A program made the position numbers and the translations under genes. The notes beneath the pieces were generated by a model that saw only the letters and a program-made list of their open reading frames with translations, did not search any database and was not told the DNA's origin. From assembly GCA_041401985.1 (NCBI GenBank), contig JAWKTE010000022.1, positions 5,532-69,531 on the forward strand: a DNA stretch of 64,000 nt, given 5' to 3'. Every line of letters starts with the position of its first letter. Positions within the stretch are counted from its first letter, which is position 1. Shown piece after piece: positions 26,269 to 35,151 of this stretch. Origin of the DNA: JACKHA01 sp041401985 (lineage in GTDB: Bacteria; Planctomycetota; Phycisphaerae; Phycisphaerales; UBA1924).

Positions 26269-26485
26269 CAGCGACAGAACCAGCCCGGTGCTCGATGCGC
26301 TCGACGACCTCCCGCGCGTCTCGCGCGCCCTCCGCCTCGCCGCCGAGTTCGCCCGCGCCCGGGCCGAGGCGTTCGAGAAGTTCGAGCAGCGACGCCGCGA
26401 GATCGAGGCCGAGGACGACGCCGGCGCATCGCCGGCTTCGAGCAACGCAGGCCCACCGCCCGACGCCAACGGCTCCCACCCTTAG
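26258..26485 (+). CDS. Small charged protein paired with the zeta-like kinase
   Basis: 75 residues, mainly one long helix (LDDLPRVSRALRLAAEFARA, EAFEKFEQRRREIEAEDDAG) and a Ser/Pro-rich end. The start ATG at 26258 lies inside the last codons of the kinase gene, in another frame. Pairing and helical character suggest an accessory or antitoxin-like partner, but this order (kinase first) is the reverse of classic epsilon-zeta modules. No DNA-binding motif is seen. Confidence 0.6.
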   Translation: MGGSSDRTSPVLDALDDLPRVSRALRLAAEFARARAEAFEKFEQRRREIEAEDDAGASPASSNAGPPPDANGSHP

Positions 26486-26487
26486 CC

Positions 26488-27003
26488 TCACCCCCGCGGC
26501 ACCACCGGCCAGCGCCGCCCGCACTCCGGGCAATGGCGTGGCCCGATCGCGTACCCGCCCAGCTCCGACTTCGCCACCGCGTCGGCGTGACCCGACAGGT
26601 CGTACTTGCACCCGCCGCAGCGGCGCGAAAGCGGCGGCGGGCCCAGCGGCCCGATCGGCCCACGCGCCACTCGCCAGATCAGCAGTCCCACGACGGTGAT
26701 GACCGCCGCGACCGCCGCGAACCGCACCGACGCCGACGCAAACCTGGAGACCCAGAACACCAGCCAACTCCCGACGCACCCGAGCAACGGCAGCAGCAGC
26801 AGCGCGACCATCCACTTGTCGAGCCGCGCCAGCGTCATTTCGCCGGGGTGGTGATCGGCGTCGTCATCGGCCCTGGCCCGGTGCTTCAGATCGGCAACGA
26901 CGTCGCCCAGAATCCGCGCCCGTTCCTTGCCAGGTGTGCCGGCATCGAGCGCTCGGTCGAGCGCCGCGTACCACCGTGGCAGATCATCGCCCCCGCTCGG
27001 CAT
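26488..27003 (-). CDS. Membrane protein with C-terminal zinc ribbon
   Basis: 171 residues. A cytosolic N-terminus (MPSGGDDLPRWYAALDRALD) and a charged helix precede two membrane helices (about 65-85 and 95-112). The C-terminal zinc ribbon is formed by CGGCKYDLSGH and HCPECGRRWPV (two CxxC pairs). Such CxxCGYDL ribbons end many planctomycete membrane proteins of unknown role; the same type occurs in the protein at 61177-61941. It converges with the small kinase partner gene, only 2 bp apart. Confidence 0.7.
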   Translation of the reverse strand: MPSGGDDLPRWYAALDRALDAGTPGKERARILGDVVADLKHRARADDDADHHPGEMTLARLDKWMVALLLLPLLGCVGSWLVFWVSRFASASVRFAAVAAVITVVGLLIWRVARGPIGPLGPPPLSRRCGGCKYDLSGHADAVAKSELGGYAIGPRHCPECGRRWPVVPRG

Positions 27004-27057
27004 GCCCGACAGTACGAGAGTCCCGCCCCGATCTGCTACATTGCCACGGGAGGCACC

Positions 27058-28608
27058 ATGGCCCGCACCAAGATGGCCCTGCACTGGAAGATCATGATCG
27101 GCCTGACCCTGGGCATCGCCCTGGGCATCGCGTTCAACGCCGCGTGGGGGCCTGCGACGTGGGCGGCCCTGGGCGTCGACCACCCGACGGCGTTCATCAA
27201 GTCCCAGCCCGGCGTCGTGCCCATTCTGCCCGATGGTGTCGAAGCGGTCGAGGACCTCGACACCTTCGCCGGGCGCGAGGACGACCCGCTGCTCGAGGGC
27301 CGCGCCCCGTTCCAGATGACCGCGGCCCAGATCGCCGCCTACGAACTCGAGACCGTCGACGCCAACCAGAACCCATCGGCCATCGCGGGCATCGCCTGGT
27401 ACGTCCGGCGCGCCATCGTGCTCGTCGGCGAACTGTTCCTCCGCGGCCTGCAGTTCATCACCGTCCCCATCGTCCTGTTCAGCCTGGTCGCCGGCACCAG
27501 CACGCTCAAGGACCTGGCCAAACTCGGGCGCGTTGGCGGCAAGATGCTCGGCATCTACATCACCACCACCGTCTTTGCCATCACCATCGGCCTGCTGCTG
27601 GCGGGCATCATCCGCCCGGGCGAGTGGATCCCCGACGTGCAGGCCGAGCGTCTGCGCGCGATGGCCGAGGCCTCCGGGGCCGATGAGGCCGCTGTCGCCC
27701 CGCCCTCGCTCTGGCAGTTCGTGCTCAACATCATCCCGAAGAACCCGTTCCAGGCCCTGGCCGAGGCCTCGATGCTCCAGGTCGTGTTCTTCTCGCTGGC
27801 CATCGGCCTGGCGCTGGCGACGCTGCCGGAGAGCACCGCCCGCCCCGTCGCCTCGTTCTTCACCGGCATGAGCGAGGTCATCATCAAGATCGTCGAGTTC
27901 CTGATGAGGACCGCGCCGGTGGCCGTGTTCTGCCTCGTGGCCCCCATCATCGCCGACCTGGGCTTCGGCATCCTCCGTTCGCTGGCGGTGTATTCCGTGT
28001 GCGTGGTCGTGGGCCTGATGATCATGGCCTTCGGCGTCTACCCGGCGATCCTCATGCTGCTCGGGCGCGTGAGCCCGGTCCGCTTCTTCAAGGCCATCGC
28101 CCCGGCCCAGTTGCTGGCCTTCTCCTCGTCATCCTCGAACGCCACGCTCCCGGTCACCATCGACTGCCTCACCAAGCGCCTCGGCGCCTCGAAGCAGGTC
28201 TCGTCGTTCGTTCTGCCCATCGGGGCCACCATCAACATGGACGGCACCGCCCTCTACCAGGGCGTCGCTACCGTGTTCATCGCGCAACTGTTCGGCCTCG
28301 ACCTCACGCTCATGCAGCAGGTCACCATCGTCTTCACCGCCCTGCTGGCCTCCATCGGCACCGCCGGCGTCCCGGGCGCGGGCATCATCATGCTCACCAT
28401 CGTCCTCCAGAGCGTGAACATCCCGACCCGCGGCATCGCCATCATCCTGACCATCGACCGCATCCTGGACATGTGCCGCACGGTGGTCAACGTCACCGGC
28501 GACGCGATGGTCACCGCGGTCATCGCCAGCCAGGAGAAGGCCCTGCTGACCGAGGACGAACTCAAGCACCAGCGCGAAGAGGAAGCCGCGGCCGAGGCGG
28601 GGGTGTAG
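27058..28608 (+). CDS. Dicarboxylate/amino acid:cation symporter (DAACS family)
   Basis: 516 residues. An N-terminal membrane helix (KIMIGLTLGIALGIAFN) is followed by an extracytoplasmic stretch of about 90 residues, then the family core: FLRGLQFITVPIVLFSLVAG, the serine-rich re-entrant loop SSSSNATLPVT and the helix with NMDGTALYQGVATVFIAQ. These are the substrate and sodium sites of GltP/DctA-type transporters. The ATG at 27058 has GGGAGG just upstream. It probably imports C4-dicarboxylates or acidic amino acids with Na+ or H+. Confidence 0.9.
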   Translation: MARTKMALHWKIMIGLTLGIALGIAFNAAWGPATWAALGVDHPTAFIKSQPGVVPILPDGVEAVEDLDTFAGREDDPLLEGRAPFQMTAAQIAAYELETVDANQNPSAIAGIAWYVRRAIVLVGELFLRGLQFITVPIVLFSLVAGTSTLKDLAKLGRVGGKMLGIYITTTVFAITIGLLLAGIIRPGEWIPDVQAERLRAMAEASGADEAAVAPPSLWQFVLNIIPKNPFQALAEASMLQVVFFSLAIGLALATLPESTARPVASFFTGMSEVIIKIVEFLMRTAPVAVFCLVAPIIADLGFGILRSLAVYSVCVVVGLMIMAFGVYPAILMLLGRVSPVRFFKAIAPAQLLAFSSSSSNATLPVTIDCLTKRLGASKQVSSFVLPIGATINMDGTALYQGVATVFIAQLFGLDLTLMQQVTIVFTALLASIGTAGVPGAGIIMLTIVLQSVNIPTRGIAIILTIDRILDMCRTVVNVTGDAMVTAVIASQEKALLTEDELKHQREEEAAAEAGV

Positions 28609-28617
28609 CAAGGTGGG

Positions 28618-28634
28618 CCGGCTCTCCGAGCCGG
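28618..28634. repeat. Palindrome CCGGCTCTCCGAGCCGG after the symporter gene
   Basis: A 7-bp inverted repeat with a 3-base loop, 10 bp past the stop codon. Its CTCTCCGAG core matches the dispersed palindrome family of this window, and it may double as a transcript end. Confidence 0.55.
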
Positions 28635-28771
28635 ACTCCATATCCCCTTCTACAAGCCTCGAAGTCCTTCCGCTATCGTTCGCCTGCCTCGTGCCGGATC
28701 GACACCTCGCCGCCGTGCGTTGCCGAGAGAGCAATGCAGCGGCGGCAGCAATCCAGGCTCGGATAGCAGGC

Positions 28772-30499
28772 CTACTTCGGCGGTTCCTCCGCCGGGTCCG
28801 CCCGCATGAACAGGATCCCCCCCTTGCTCACCGCCTGCCCGGCCTTGAGCCCGTACGGCCCGGCCCACTTTGCCAGTTCCGCCAGCGGCGCGACGAACCC
28901 CGAGTCGATGTCGTGCGGGTCGTTGAGCACCGAGCACCCCCACGTCCGCCACAGCGCCGCCATCTTCGACGGGCACGCCGGGAACAGCATCAGCGATGCG
29001 ATCCGCACGGCCTCGGCGCAGCAGTACAGCACCGCCGCCAGCGTCGCCCGGTCGCCCTCGGGGTCCGCCGACGTGCCCTTCTCGATGCCCTTGGCCAGCC
29101 CGAACGGGCGCGTCGCGTTGATGAACTGATCCACGTCGCTCGCGTATCGCATCGCGACCCGCAGCGCCTCGCTGAGCGCGAAGCCGTGCATCGCGCTCTC
29201 GTACGTGCTCAAGATCACCGGCGTCAGTTCCGCCCAGTTGAAGCTCGCGTGCGTCTGCTGCTCCGACCGGGCATCGAACGCAAACCGCCCCCCCGCCTCC
29301 GGCACCCTCCCATCAAAGTACTTCGCCACCATGTTCCCCACGCGGCTCGCGCAGTTCCCGATCCCGTTGGCAAGGTCTGCGTTGAACGTCTCAACAAAGT
29401 GCGCGTGCGAGAAGTCCGCATCCGTCGCCCCCAGCGGCCCCTGCGTCGCCAGGTACCACCGCACCGCGTCCGGCGAGTACCGCTCGCAGTACTTCTCCAG
29501 CAGGTCGATCTCGATGAAGTTCCCGAGGCTCTTGCTCATCTTCCGACCGTCGCGCACGTAGTACGCGTGCGCGTACACCGTCCCCGGCAGCCCACGCCCC
29601 AGCGCCATCAGCATCGCCGGCCACACGACCGCGTGGAACCACAGGATGTCCTTGGCCATCACATGCACGCTCGCCGGCCAGTACCGGCGCAGGTCGCCGC
29701 GATCGGCGTGCCCCGCCGCGTCGCCCCGCAGCCCCGCCCCGGCTCCGGGGTCGTCGCGGTCCACCGCCGACAGGTAGTTGCACAGCGCCTCGATCCACAC
29801 ATACACCCGGTGCTCGGGGTCGCCGGGCATCCGCACGCCCCACTCGCCCCAGTCCGCGTCCCCCGCCCGGATCGCGCGGCTCACCGGCACGTCCTGCAGC
29901 CCGCCACGCAGGCGCCCCAGCACCTCGTTCCGGCGCGCCTCGGGCAGGATGAACCCGGGGTTCGCCTCGATGCGCTTCTGGAGCGCCTCGGCGTACTTGC
30001 TCAGGCGGAAGAAGTAGTTCTTCTCCGTCCGCTTCTCCAGCGGCTTGCCCGTCACCGGGCTCTTGTACTCGGCCTCCTTCGCCACCGTCTCGGTCAGGTA
30101 CTCGTCCTGCGACACGTCGTACCAGCCGACGTAGTCGCCCAGGTAGATGTCGCCGCGTTCCTTGAGGGCCCCGATGTACTCACCGGCCAGCCGCTTGTGG
30201 TGCGGGTCGCTCGTGCGATAGAACACGTCGGGCGAGAGTTCGAGGCGTTCGAACGCCCGCCGGAACTCGCCCGAGCACCGGTCGGCCCACTGCTGCGGCG
30301 TCATCTGGTGCTCGTGGGCCGCCGCGACGACCTTGTCGGCGTGCTCGTCGGTCCCGGTCAGGAAGTACACGTCCCGCCCGAGCAGGCGGTGCATCCGGGC
30401 CGCCACGTCCGCGACGGTCGTGGTGTAGCAGTGCCCGATGTGCGGGCGGTCGTTGACGTAGTAGATCGGCGTCGTGATGTAGTACGGCTGGGGGTGCAT
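28772..30499 (-). CDS. metG: Methionine-tRNA ligase
   Basis: 575 residues, class I synthetase. HIGH motif at residues 20-23 (PHIGHCYTTTVADV), TGTDEHADKV, editing-site region YFFRLSKYAEALQKRIEANP, KMSKS at 320-324 (DGRKMSKSLGNFIEI), then the anticodon-binding helices with NGIGNCASRVGNM. No Cys4 zinc knuckle is seen between the connective strands, so it looks like the zinc-free type. A small insertion (250-270, DDPGAGAGLRGDAAGHADRG) precedes the KMSKS half. The ATG at 30499 gives the normal N-terminus. Confidence 0.95.
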   Translation of the reverse strand: MHPQPYYITTPIYYVNDRPHIGHCYTTTVADVAARMHRLLGRDVYFLTGTDEHADKVVAAAHEHQMTPQQWADRCSGEFRRAFERLELSPDVFYRTSDPHHKRLAGEYIGALKERGDIYLGDYVGWYDVSQDEYLTETVAKEAEYKSPVTGKPLEKRTEKNYFFRLSKYAEALQKRIEANPGFILPEARRNEVLGRLRGGLQDVPVSRAIRAGDADWGEWGVRMPGDPEHRVYVWIEALCNYLSAVDRDDPGAGAGLRGDAAGHADRGDLRRYWPASVHVMAKDILWFHAVVWPAMLMALGRGLPGTVYAHAYYVRDGRKMSKSLGNFIEIDLLEKYCERYSPDAVRWYLATQGPLGATDADFSHAHFVETFNADLANGIGNCASRVGNMVAKYFDGRVPEAGGRFAFDARSEQQTHASFNWAELTPVILSTYESAMHGFALSEALRVAMRYASDVDQFINATRPFGLAKGIEKGTSADPEGDRATLAAVLYCCAEAVRIASLMLFPACPSKMAALWRTWGCSVLNDPHDIDSGFVAPLAELAKWAGPYGLKAGQAVSKGGILFMRADPAEEPPK

Positions 30500-30690
30500 G
30501 GGTGGATTATCGGGTTGTCCGTCCGGACGGGTTTTGGAACCCCGGGCCCGGGCCTCGCGGATCGGATGCCCGGAGGCCCGCCGCCCGACAAACCCTTGCC
30601 CGGCGCAAGCCTGTCGATTACAGTTTCCGACGATGGTAGGGGACGCCCGGCCCGCCCCCCGGACCCAGGACAAGGCCCCCGGAAGCCACC

Positions 30691-30939
30691 ATGGGACGGT
30701 ACCAGACCGAACAAGCCATCTATACCCAGCGCCTGGCCGAGTGGCTCCGCGCCCGTCTAGAGGGATCGTTCGCCGTCATCAAGGGCGACCGCGTGCTGGG
30801 CACCCCGGCCTCGTTCGACGAGGCCATCCGACTGGGCATCCGCGAGACCCGCGGCCGCGAGTTCCTCGTCAAGCGCATCCAGCCCGCCGACACCATCGAG
30901 TGGATGTCGCACATCGCGAGCCCGACGCCCCTCGCCTGA
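30691..30939 (+). CDS. Small protein preceding an aspartic protease
   Basis: 82 residues: MGRYQTEQAIYTQRLAEWLR, then GSFAVIKGDRVLGTPASFDE and a C-terminal REFLVKRIQPADTIEWM. The FAVIKGDxVLG...SFDEAIxxG pattern recurs in small proteins encoded next to retropepsin-like proteases. No catalytic residues are seen. It lies 63 bp upstream of the protease gene, same strand. The ATG at 30691 has GGAAGCCACC upstream. Confidence 0.6.
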   Translation: MGRYQTEQAIYTQRLAEWLRARLEGSFAVIKGDRVLGTPASFDEAIRLGIRETRGREFLVKRIQPADTIEWMSHIASPTPLA

Positions 30940-31002
30940 TCCACTCGCGTACGTCGCACAGGCATCCCACCCGCCTCCATCCCCCGGTACCATGCCGCCC
31001 GC

Positions 31003-31509
31003 ATGGCACGAGAGACCATCCCCTTCTCGCCACGCACGGGGCTTCCCGTTGTTGCGGTGGTCATCGGCTGGAGCCAGGCCGAGCGCGACGAGTTCAAGCG
31101 CATCGGCTTGGCCCTGCCCGACGCCACCGACGCCGCCCCAACCGACGCGTTGGTCGATACCGGCGCCCATCGCTCCTTCATCCCGGAGGATTACGTCGAA
31201 CGGCTCGGCCTGGCGCCGATCGGCGAGGGCATCGTCCAGCAGTCGCTCGGCGGGGCGATCGTCGTCCCCTTCTACGCCGCCCGCATCGAGATCATCACCC
31301 GTTCGGGCCTCACATGGCAACGCCACGGCCTCGCCCCGACCATCCAGGTCGGCGTGATCCCCTCCAACCACGGCGCCGCCCGTGTCTTGCCCATGCCGAT
31401 CGTCGGGCGCGATGTGCTCGCCACCTGCGTGTTCCGGTACGACGGCCCGGCCCGGACACTCGAGTTCGACTCGGCCCCCAAGAGGCCACGTCGCAAGCCC
31501 AAGGCATAG
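31003..31509 (+). CDS. Retropepsin-like aspartic protease domain protein
   Basis: 168 residues, one domain. Active-site motif ALVDTGAHRSFIP (DTGA) at about residues 45-57, then hydrophobic strands and the second family marker LPMPIVGRDVLATCVF. A single-lobed retropepsin fold would need a dimer to be active. There is no signal peptide, so it is cytosolic. The substrate is unknown; the partner gene upstream may be the target, an inhibitor or an adaptor (inference). Confidence 0.7.
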   Translation: MARETIPFSPRTGLPVVAVVIGWSQAERDEFKRIGLALPDATDAAPTDALVDTGAHRSFIPEDYVERLGLAPIGEGIVQQSLGGAIVVPFYAARIEIITRSGLTWQRHGLAPTIQVGVIPSNHGAARVLPMPIVGRDVLATCVFRYDGPARTLEFDSAPKRPRRKPKA

Positions 31510-31529
31510 GGGCCGTTCAATCCGCGTCG

Positions 31530-31844
31530 CTACACCGCCTCGAACGTGGCGAACATCTCCCCCGCCTCCCCCAGTTCCCGCAGCCGGACGAACGTCGAAC
31601 ACGCGTCGAATCGCGCCCACAACTCGTGCACCTCGGGCGTCTGGTGGGCCCTGTCGACCGCCTCCTGCGACGCCCACTCGCTGACCGACACGACCACGCC
31701 GTCCGCCGATCGCATCCGCACCTCGCCCCGCTCCGTCGCCAGCCCGAGGCTTCGCAGCAGCGGCAGGCGGTCGTCCAGCACGCGCGTGAGCGCCGCCTCC
31801 TGCCCCGCACGCGGACGGAACGCGGCCACACTGATCAGGCCCAT
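31530..31844 (-). CDS. ABM (antibiotic biosynthesis monooxygenase-like) domain protein
   Basis: 104 residues: MGLISVAAFRPRAGQEAALT, RVLDDRLPLLRSLGLATERG, SVSEWASQEAVDRAHQTPEV. The alternation of strands and helices with EWAS...AHQ is that of dimeric ferredoxin-like ABM proteins (stress-response or heme/quinone monooxygenase-like). No cofactor site is visible. The ATG at 31844 starts the beta strand; a longer upstream frame is possible. Confidence 0.65.
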   Translation of the reverse strand: MGLISVAAFRPRAGQEAALTRVLDDRLPLLRSLGLATERGEVRMRSADGVVVSVSEWASQEAVDRAHQTPEVHELWARFDACSTFVRLRELGEAGEMFATFEAV

Positions 31845-31912
31845 CGCACTCTCCTCCGCTTCCGGATGGAGCGGATCCACGCACCGGTTACGTCACGCCG
31901 TGTGCTCGGCCC

Positions 31913-32281
31913 TCACCCGCTCGCAGCCGCCGCAGCCGCGGCTGCCGCCGCCGCACCTGCCGCGGCCTGCTGCTGCTGCATCTGCTGCATCGCCGCCGAC
32001 GCCTGCTGCATCTGCCCGTTGGCCGAGTCGCCGGTGGCCATCAGGATCAGCCCGCCCGATTCGACGCCCCGCTCCCACAGCACCTGGCCCGTCTGCGCAT
32101 CCACGCAGTACACGTAGCCGCCGCGCCCCACGAACACCTCACGCCCCGACGGCACCAGCATCGACACCCCGCCCCCCAGCATCCGCGGCAAGCGCATCTG
32201 CCACACCGGACGCCCCGAGTACCGGTCCAGGGCCTGCACCTTCCGACCGGCCGCCACGAACAACAGGTCCGTCTCTTCCAC
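31913..32281 (-). CDS. Short PQQ-repeat (quinoprotein-like) protein with Ala/Gln tail
   Basis: 122 residues. GTG start at 32281 with AAGGAGG five bases upstream. Two PQQ-type repeats (GRKVQALDRYSGRPVWQMRL and GGYVYCVDAQTGQVLWERGV) make up only a fraction of a propeller, so it may complement another subunit or bind substrate alone. The C-terminus is low complexity (MQQASAAMQQMQQQQAAAG then an Ala run). There is no signal peptide in the frame. The role is unknown; it may be a truncated family member. Confidence 0.65.
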   Translation of the reverse strand: MEETDLLFVAAGRKVQALDRYSGRPVWQMRLPRMLGGGVSMLVPSGREVFVGRGGYVYCVDAQTGQVLWERGVESGGLILMATGDSANGQMQQASAAMQQMQQQQAAAGAAAAAAAAAAASG

Positions 32282-32406
32282 AACCGCCTCCTTCCACGGG
32301 GAGCAAGCGCCCGAAGGTACCCGATGGCGGACGCGGGCCGCAACCCTCTTCTCGAGGCGCTTCCGCCTCGACGCCCGCGGGCGTGGGGCATGTGCCGAAC
32401 GAGGGC

Positions 32407-32426
32407 GTCGGGCTTTCCAGCCCGAC
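32407..32426. repeat. Palindrome GTCGGGCTTTCCAGCCCGAC
   Basis: An 8-bp inverted repeat around TTTC (a CTTTCCAG core), in the gap upstream of the PQQ-like gene, followed by CGGAATCGGGA. Family member of the dispersed GGGCTTTCCAGCCC palindromes. Confidence 0.65.
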
Positions 32427-32498
32427 CGGAATCGGGAGCACTTCTCCACGGATCAGCGGCCATGTCGGTGCAAGCGAGCAACGACGAGCACCCACCAA

Positions 32499-33587
32499 TC
32501 AGACCGCCTCCCGCGCGACCTCCGCAACCAGATGCTCCCCATCCAACATCTCCCCCGCCTCACACCCACTCCCAAGCACCCGCCCCACAATCTCTCCAAC
32601 CCGCCAGGGCTCCACCCCGCCCCCAGGCCGGTGGAACGCCACATCCTCCCGCCGCAGCACATGCCCGGCGTCCAACGCCCGGGCCGCCACAATCGACTGC
32701 CTCGACACCGCCCGCACGTCGGCCTCGATCTCCAGCACCCGCTTCACCGCTTCCGCATCATCCGCGAGCCGCGGCTCAACACGCGCCCCGCGCGCCGCCG
32801 CCACATACCGCCGCAGCCCATCGGCATCCAGCGACGCCGCGTGATCCGGCCCGGCCGCCCGCGTGTCGTACGTGAAGTGCTTCTCCAGGATCGCAGCCCC
32901 GTGGGCCACCGCGAGCGCGCCCGTCTCCACGCCTTGCGTGTGGTCGCTGTACCCGACGACGACCTCCGGGTGCGCCAGTCGCAAGGCCGCGATCCCCCCG
33001 AGTTCGGCCTGCTCCGGCGGCGTCGGGTACGCGCTCACGCACTGCAGCAGTGCGAGCCGTTCCTTCACCCCATCCAGCCACCCGACCGCGCGCCCCACCT
33101 CCTCCATCGTCGCCGCCCCGGTCGAGACGATCAGCGATCGCCCCGTTGCCGCGAGCGCCTCCAGCAGCGGGCGATGCACGACATCCGGCGACGCCGTCTT
33201 CCACGCGTCGAACCCCAGGCGTGCCGCCCGCTCGACCAGTTCCACCGAGAACACCGTCGCGATCGCATGGAGCCCCAGCCCGTGGGCTTCCTCGACGACC
33301 GCCGCGCACGCGTCCCAGCCCAGTTCCAGGCGCCGCAGCATCGAAACGGGGTCCGTCTCGCCCGCATCCTCCTGATACGCCGCCAGCCGCGAGGCCCGCC
33401 CCATCAGCAGTTCCGCCCTGAACACCTGCAGCTTCACCGCGTCGGCCCCGGCCCCCGCCGCCGCCCGCGTCAGCGCGACCGCCCGATCGCCCGACCCGTC
33501 GTGGTTCACCCCGATCTCGGCGATGACGTAGGCCCGCTGCCCGTCGCCGATCGACCGATCCCCGATGCGCAGATGCCGCGTGCCCAT
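32499..33587 (-). CDS. Nonulosonic acid synthase (NeuB type)
   Basis: 362 residues. The NeuB barrel (VIAEIGVNHDGSGDRAVAL, DAVKLQVF, DAWKTASPD, RSLIVSTGAATMEEVGRAVG, LLQCVSAYPTPPEQ, GYSDHTQG, ILEKHFTYD) is followed by a C-terminal SAF domain (RALDAGHVLRREDVAFHRPG). These enzymes condense a hexose derivative with phosphoenolpyruvate to form sialic, legionaminic or pseudaminic acid. It stands directly upstream of, and divergent from, the flagellar genes, where such sugars commonly glycosylate flagellin; that link is inference. The exact sugar cannot be read from the sequence. Confidence 0.85.
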   Translation of the reverse strand: MGTRHLRIGDRSIGDGQRAYVIAEIGVNHDGSGDRAVALTRAAAGAGADAVKLQVFRAELLMGRASRLAAYQEDAGETDPVSMLRRLELGWDACAAVVEEAHGLGLHAIATVFSVELVERAARLGFDAWKTASPDVVHRPLLEALAATGRSLIVSTGAATMEEVGRAVGWLDGVKERLALLQCVSAYPTPPEQAELGGIAALRLAHPEVVVGYSDHTQGVETGALAVAHGAAILEKHFTYDTRAAGPDHAASLDADGLRRYVAAARGARVEPRLADDAEAVKRVLEIEADVRAVSRQSIVAARALDAGHVLRREDVAFHRPGGGVEPWRVGEIVGRVLGSGCEAGEMLDGEHLVAEVAREAV

Positions 33588-33766
33588 CAGGTGCTCTATC
33601 GGCCCATCGTCGCCCGACGCGCAAGCGTCGCACCCCTGCGACTCCCGCCGCGCGGCCGCAACCCCCGGCGACCGCGTGGCACCAACCTTGCGACCCACCC
33701 CACGGGATTCGCCGCGCGGCCACGCCTCCAGCGCCCGCGCCGCCCACCACCAGACCCGGAGGGTCC

Positions 33767-35074
33767 ATGCACTCGCTCGCCACACCCCACGCCGACGCTC
33801 CATCCGCAGCCGAGGCCCGCCGCGCGCTCTCGCGCCGACCCGACCCCGCCACCATCATCGAGCCAAAGCCGGTGCGCAAGGACCGCGCCCCGCGCGACCT
33901 CGAGGCCTTTATCGAGGCCCCGGCCGACGCCCCCTCCGCCTCGCGTCGCCGCCTGGCCGACCGTCCTTCCCGACCCATCGCCACCCTCTTCGCCCTCGCG
34001 ATCGCGGCTTTGCTCGCACTCACGCCGGCCGGTTCACCCGCCGAAGCCGCCACGGTCCGCGAACTCGCGCGGATCCAGGGCGAGGGCCGCAACACCATCC
34101 TCGGCCTCGGGCTCGTGGTCGGCCTCCCCGGCACAGGGGATTCCGGCAAGGAGCACCCCGTCGCCCGCGTCGTCGCCGAGGTGCTCCGCAACATGGGCAA
34201 CCCGGTGGCGGACATCGACGAACTCGCCCGCTCCAACTCGGCCGCCCTCGTGATGGTCACCTGCGAGATCCCCGCCGGCGGCGGGCGCGAGCAGGACACG
34301 TTCGACGTCCGTGTTTCTGTTATGCACACCGCCACCGACATCTCGGGCGGCACGCTGCTGATCGCCCCGCTCCGCGGCCCGCTCCCGGGACAGGGCGTCT
34401 ATGCCTTTGCCAGCGGTGAAGTTGTGGTCGAAGACGCGGCCCGATCCACCATCGGCATCGTCCGCCAGGGTGCGCAACTCGTGCGCGATCTGGTCAACGA
34501 GGTCCGCGGCCCCACATTCAATCTCGTCCTCGAGCCCCAGTTCGCCGGGCACGCCTCCGCCGCCGAGATCGCCGGTCGGATCAACGACAGCCTCCGGGGC
34601 CGCCCCGACGGCGAGGGCCCCGCCATCGCCACCCCCATCGATGACCGGATCATCCGCATCGACATCCCCGAGCCCGAACGCCGCAACACCACGCCATTCG
34701 TCGCCGACGTCCTCTCGACGCCCATCGACCTCTCCACCCTCCGCCTGCCGGCCCGCGTCGTGGTCAACGAGCGCCTCGGGAGCATCATCGTCACCGGCGA
34801 TGTCCGCGTCAGCCCCGTCCGCATCACCCACGGCGACCTGACCATCAACGTCACCGTCCCACCCGTCGAACCCACGGCGCAGAACCCGCGCGTCGACACC
34901 GAGACCTGGGCCGACCTGGCCACCCGCCCGCGCGAGAGCCAGCTCGCCCGCCTCGAGGACCTCCGCGGCGCGTTCGACCGCCTCCGCATCCCCGTTCGCG
35001 ACCAGATCAGCATCATCCACCAACTCCACCGCAACGGCCAGCTCCACGCCGAACTCATCATCGACGGCGCGTAA
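33767..35074 (+). CDS. flgI: Flagellar P-ring protein FlgI
   Basis: 435 residues; the usual length is about 370. An unusual N-terminal stretch of about 65 charged residues precedes the signal segment (LFALAIAALLALTPAGSPAEA, cleavage near 93). The mature part begins ATVRELARIQGEGRNTILGL and contains FlgI blocks (LGLVVGLPGTGDSG, RAGQ-like GGGREQDTFDVRVSVMHTAT, GGTLLIAPLRGP, GQGVYAFASGE). It forms the periplasmic P-ring around the flagellar rod. The ATG has GGAGG five bases upstream, which supports the long start. It is the first gene of the plus-strand flagellar block. Confidence 0.9.
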   Translation: MHSLATPHADAPSAAEARRALSRRPDPATIIEPKPVRKDRAPRDLEAFIEAPADAPSASRRRLADRPSRPIATLFALAIAALLALTPAGSPAEAATVRELARIQGEGRNTILGLGLVVGLPGTGDSGKEHPVARVVAEVLRNMGNPVADIDELARSNSAALVMVTCEIPAGGGREQDTFDVRVSVMHTATDISGGTLLIAPLRGPLPGQGVYAFASGEVVVEDAARSTIGIVRQGAQLVRDLVNEVRGPTFNLVLEPQFAGHASAAEIAGRINDSLRGRPDGEGPAIATPIDDRIIRIDIPEPERRNTTPFVADVLSTPIDLSTLRLPARVVVNERLGSIIVTGDVRVSPVRITHGDLTINVTVPPVEPTAQNPRVDTETWADLATRPRESQLARLEDLRGAFDRLRIPVRDQISIIHQLHRNGQLHAELIIDGA

Positions 35075-35151
35075 GCCCGGCAGCCGAAGCCCCCGCGCCC
35101 ACGAGCCGCGCGGCGCAAGCCGGCGGTTCATCCCACGCGTCGCGCACCCCC

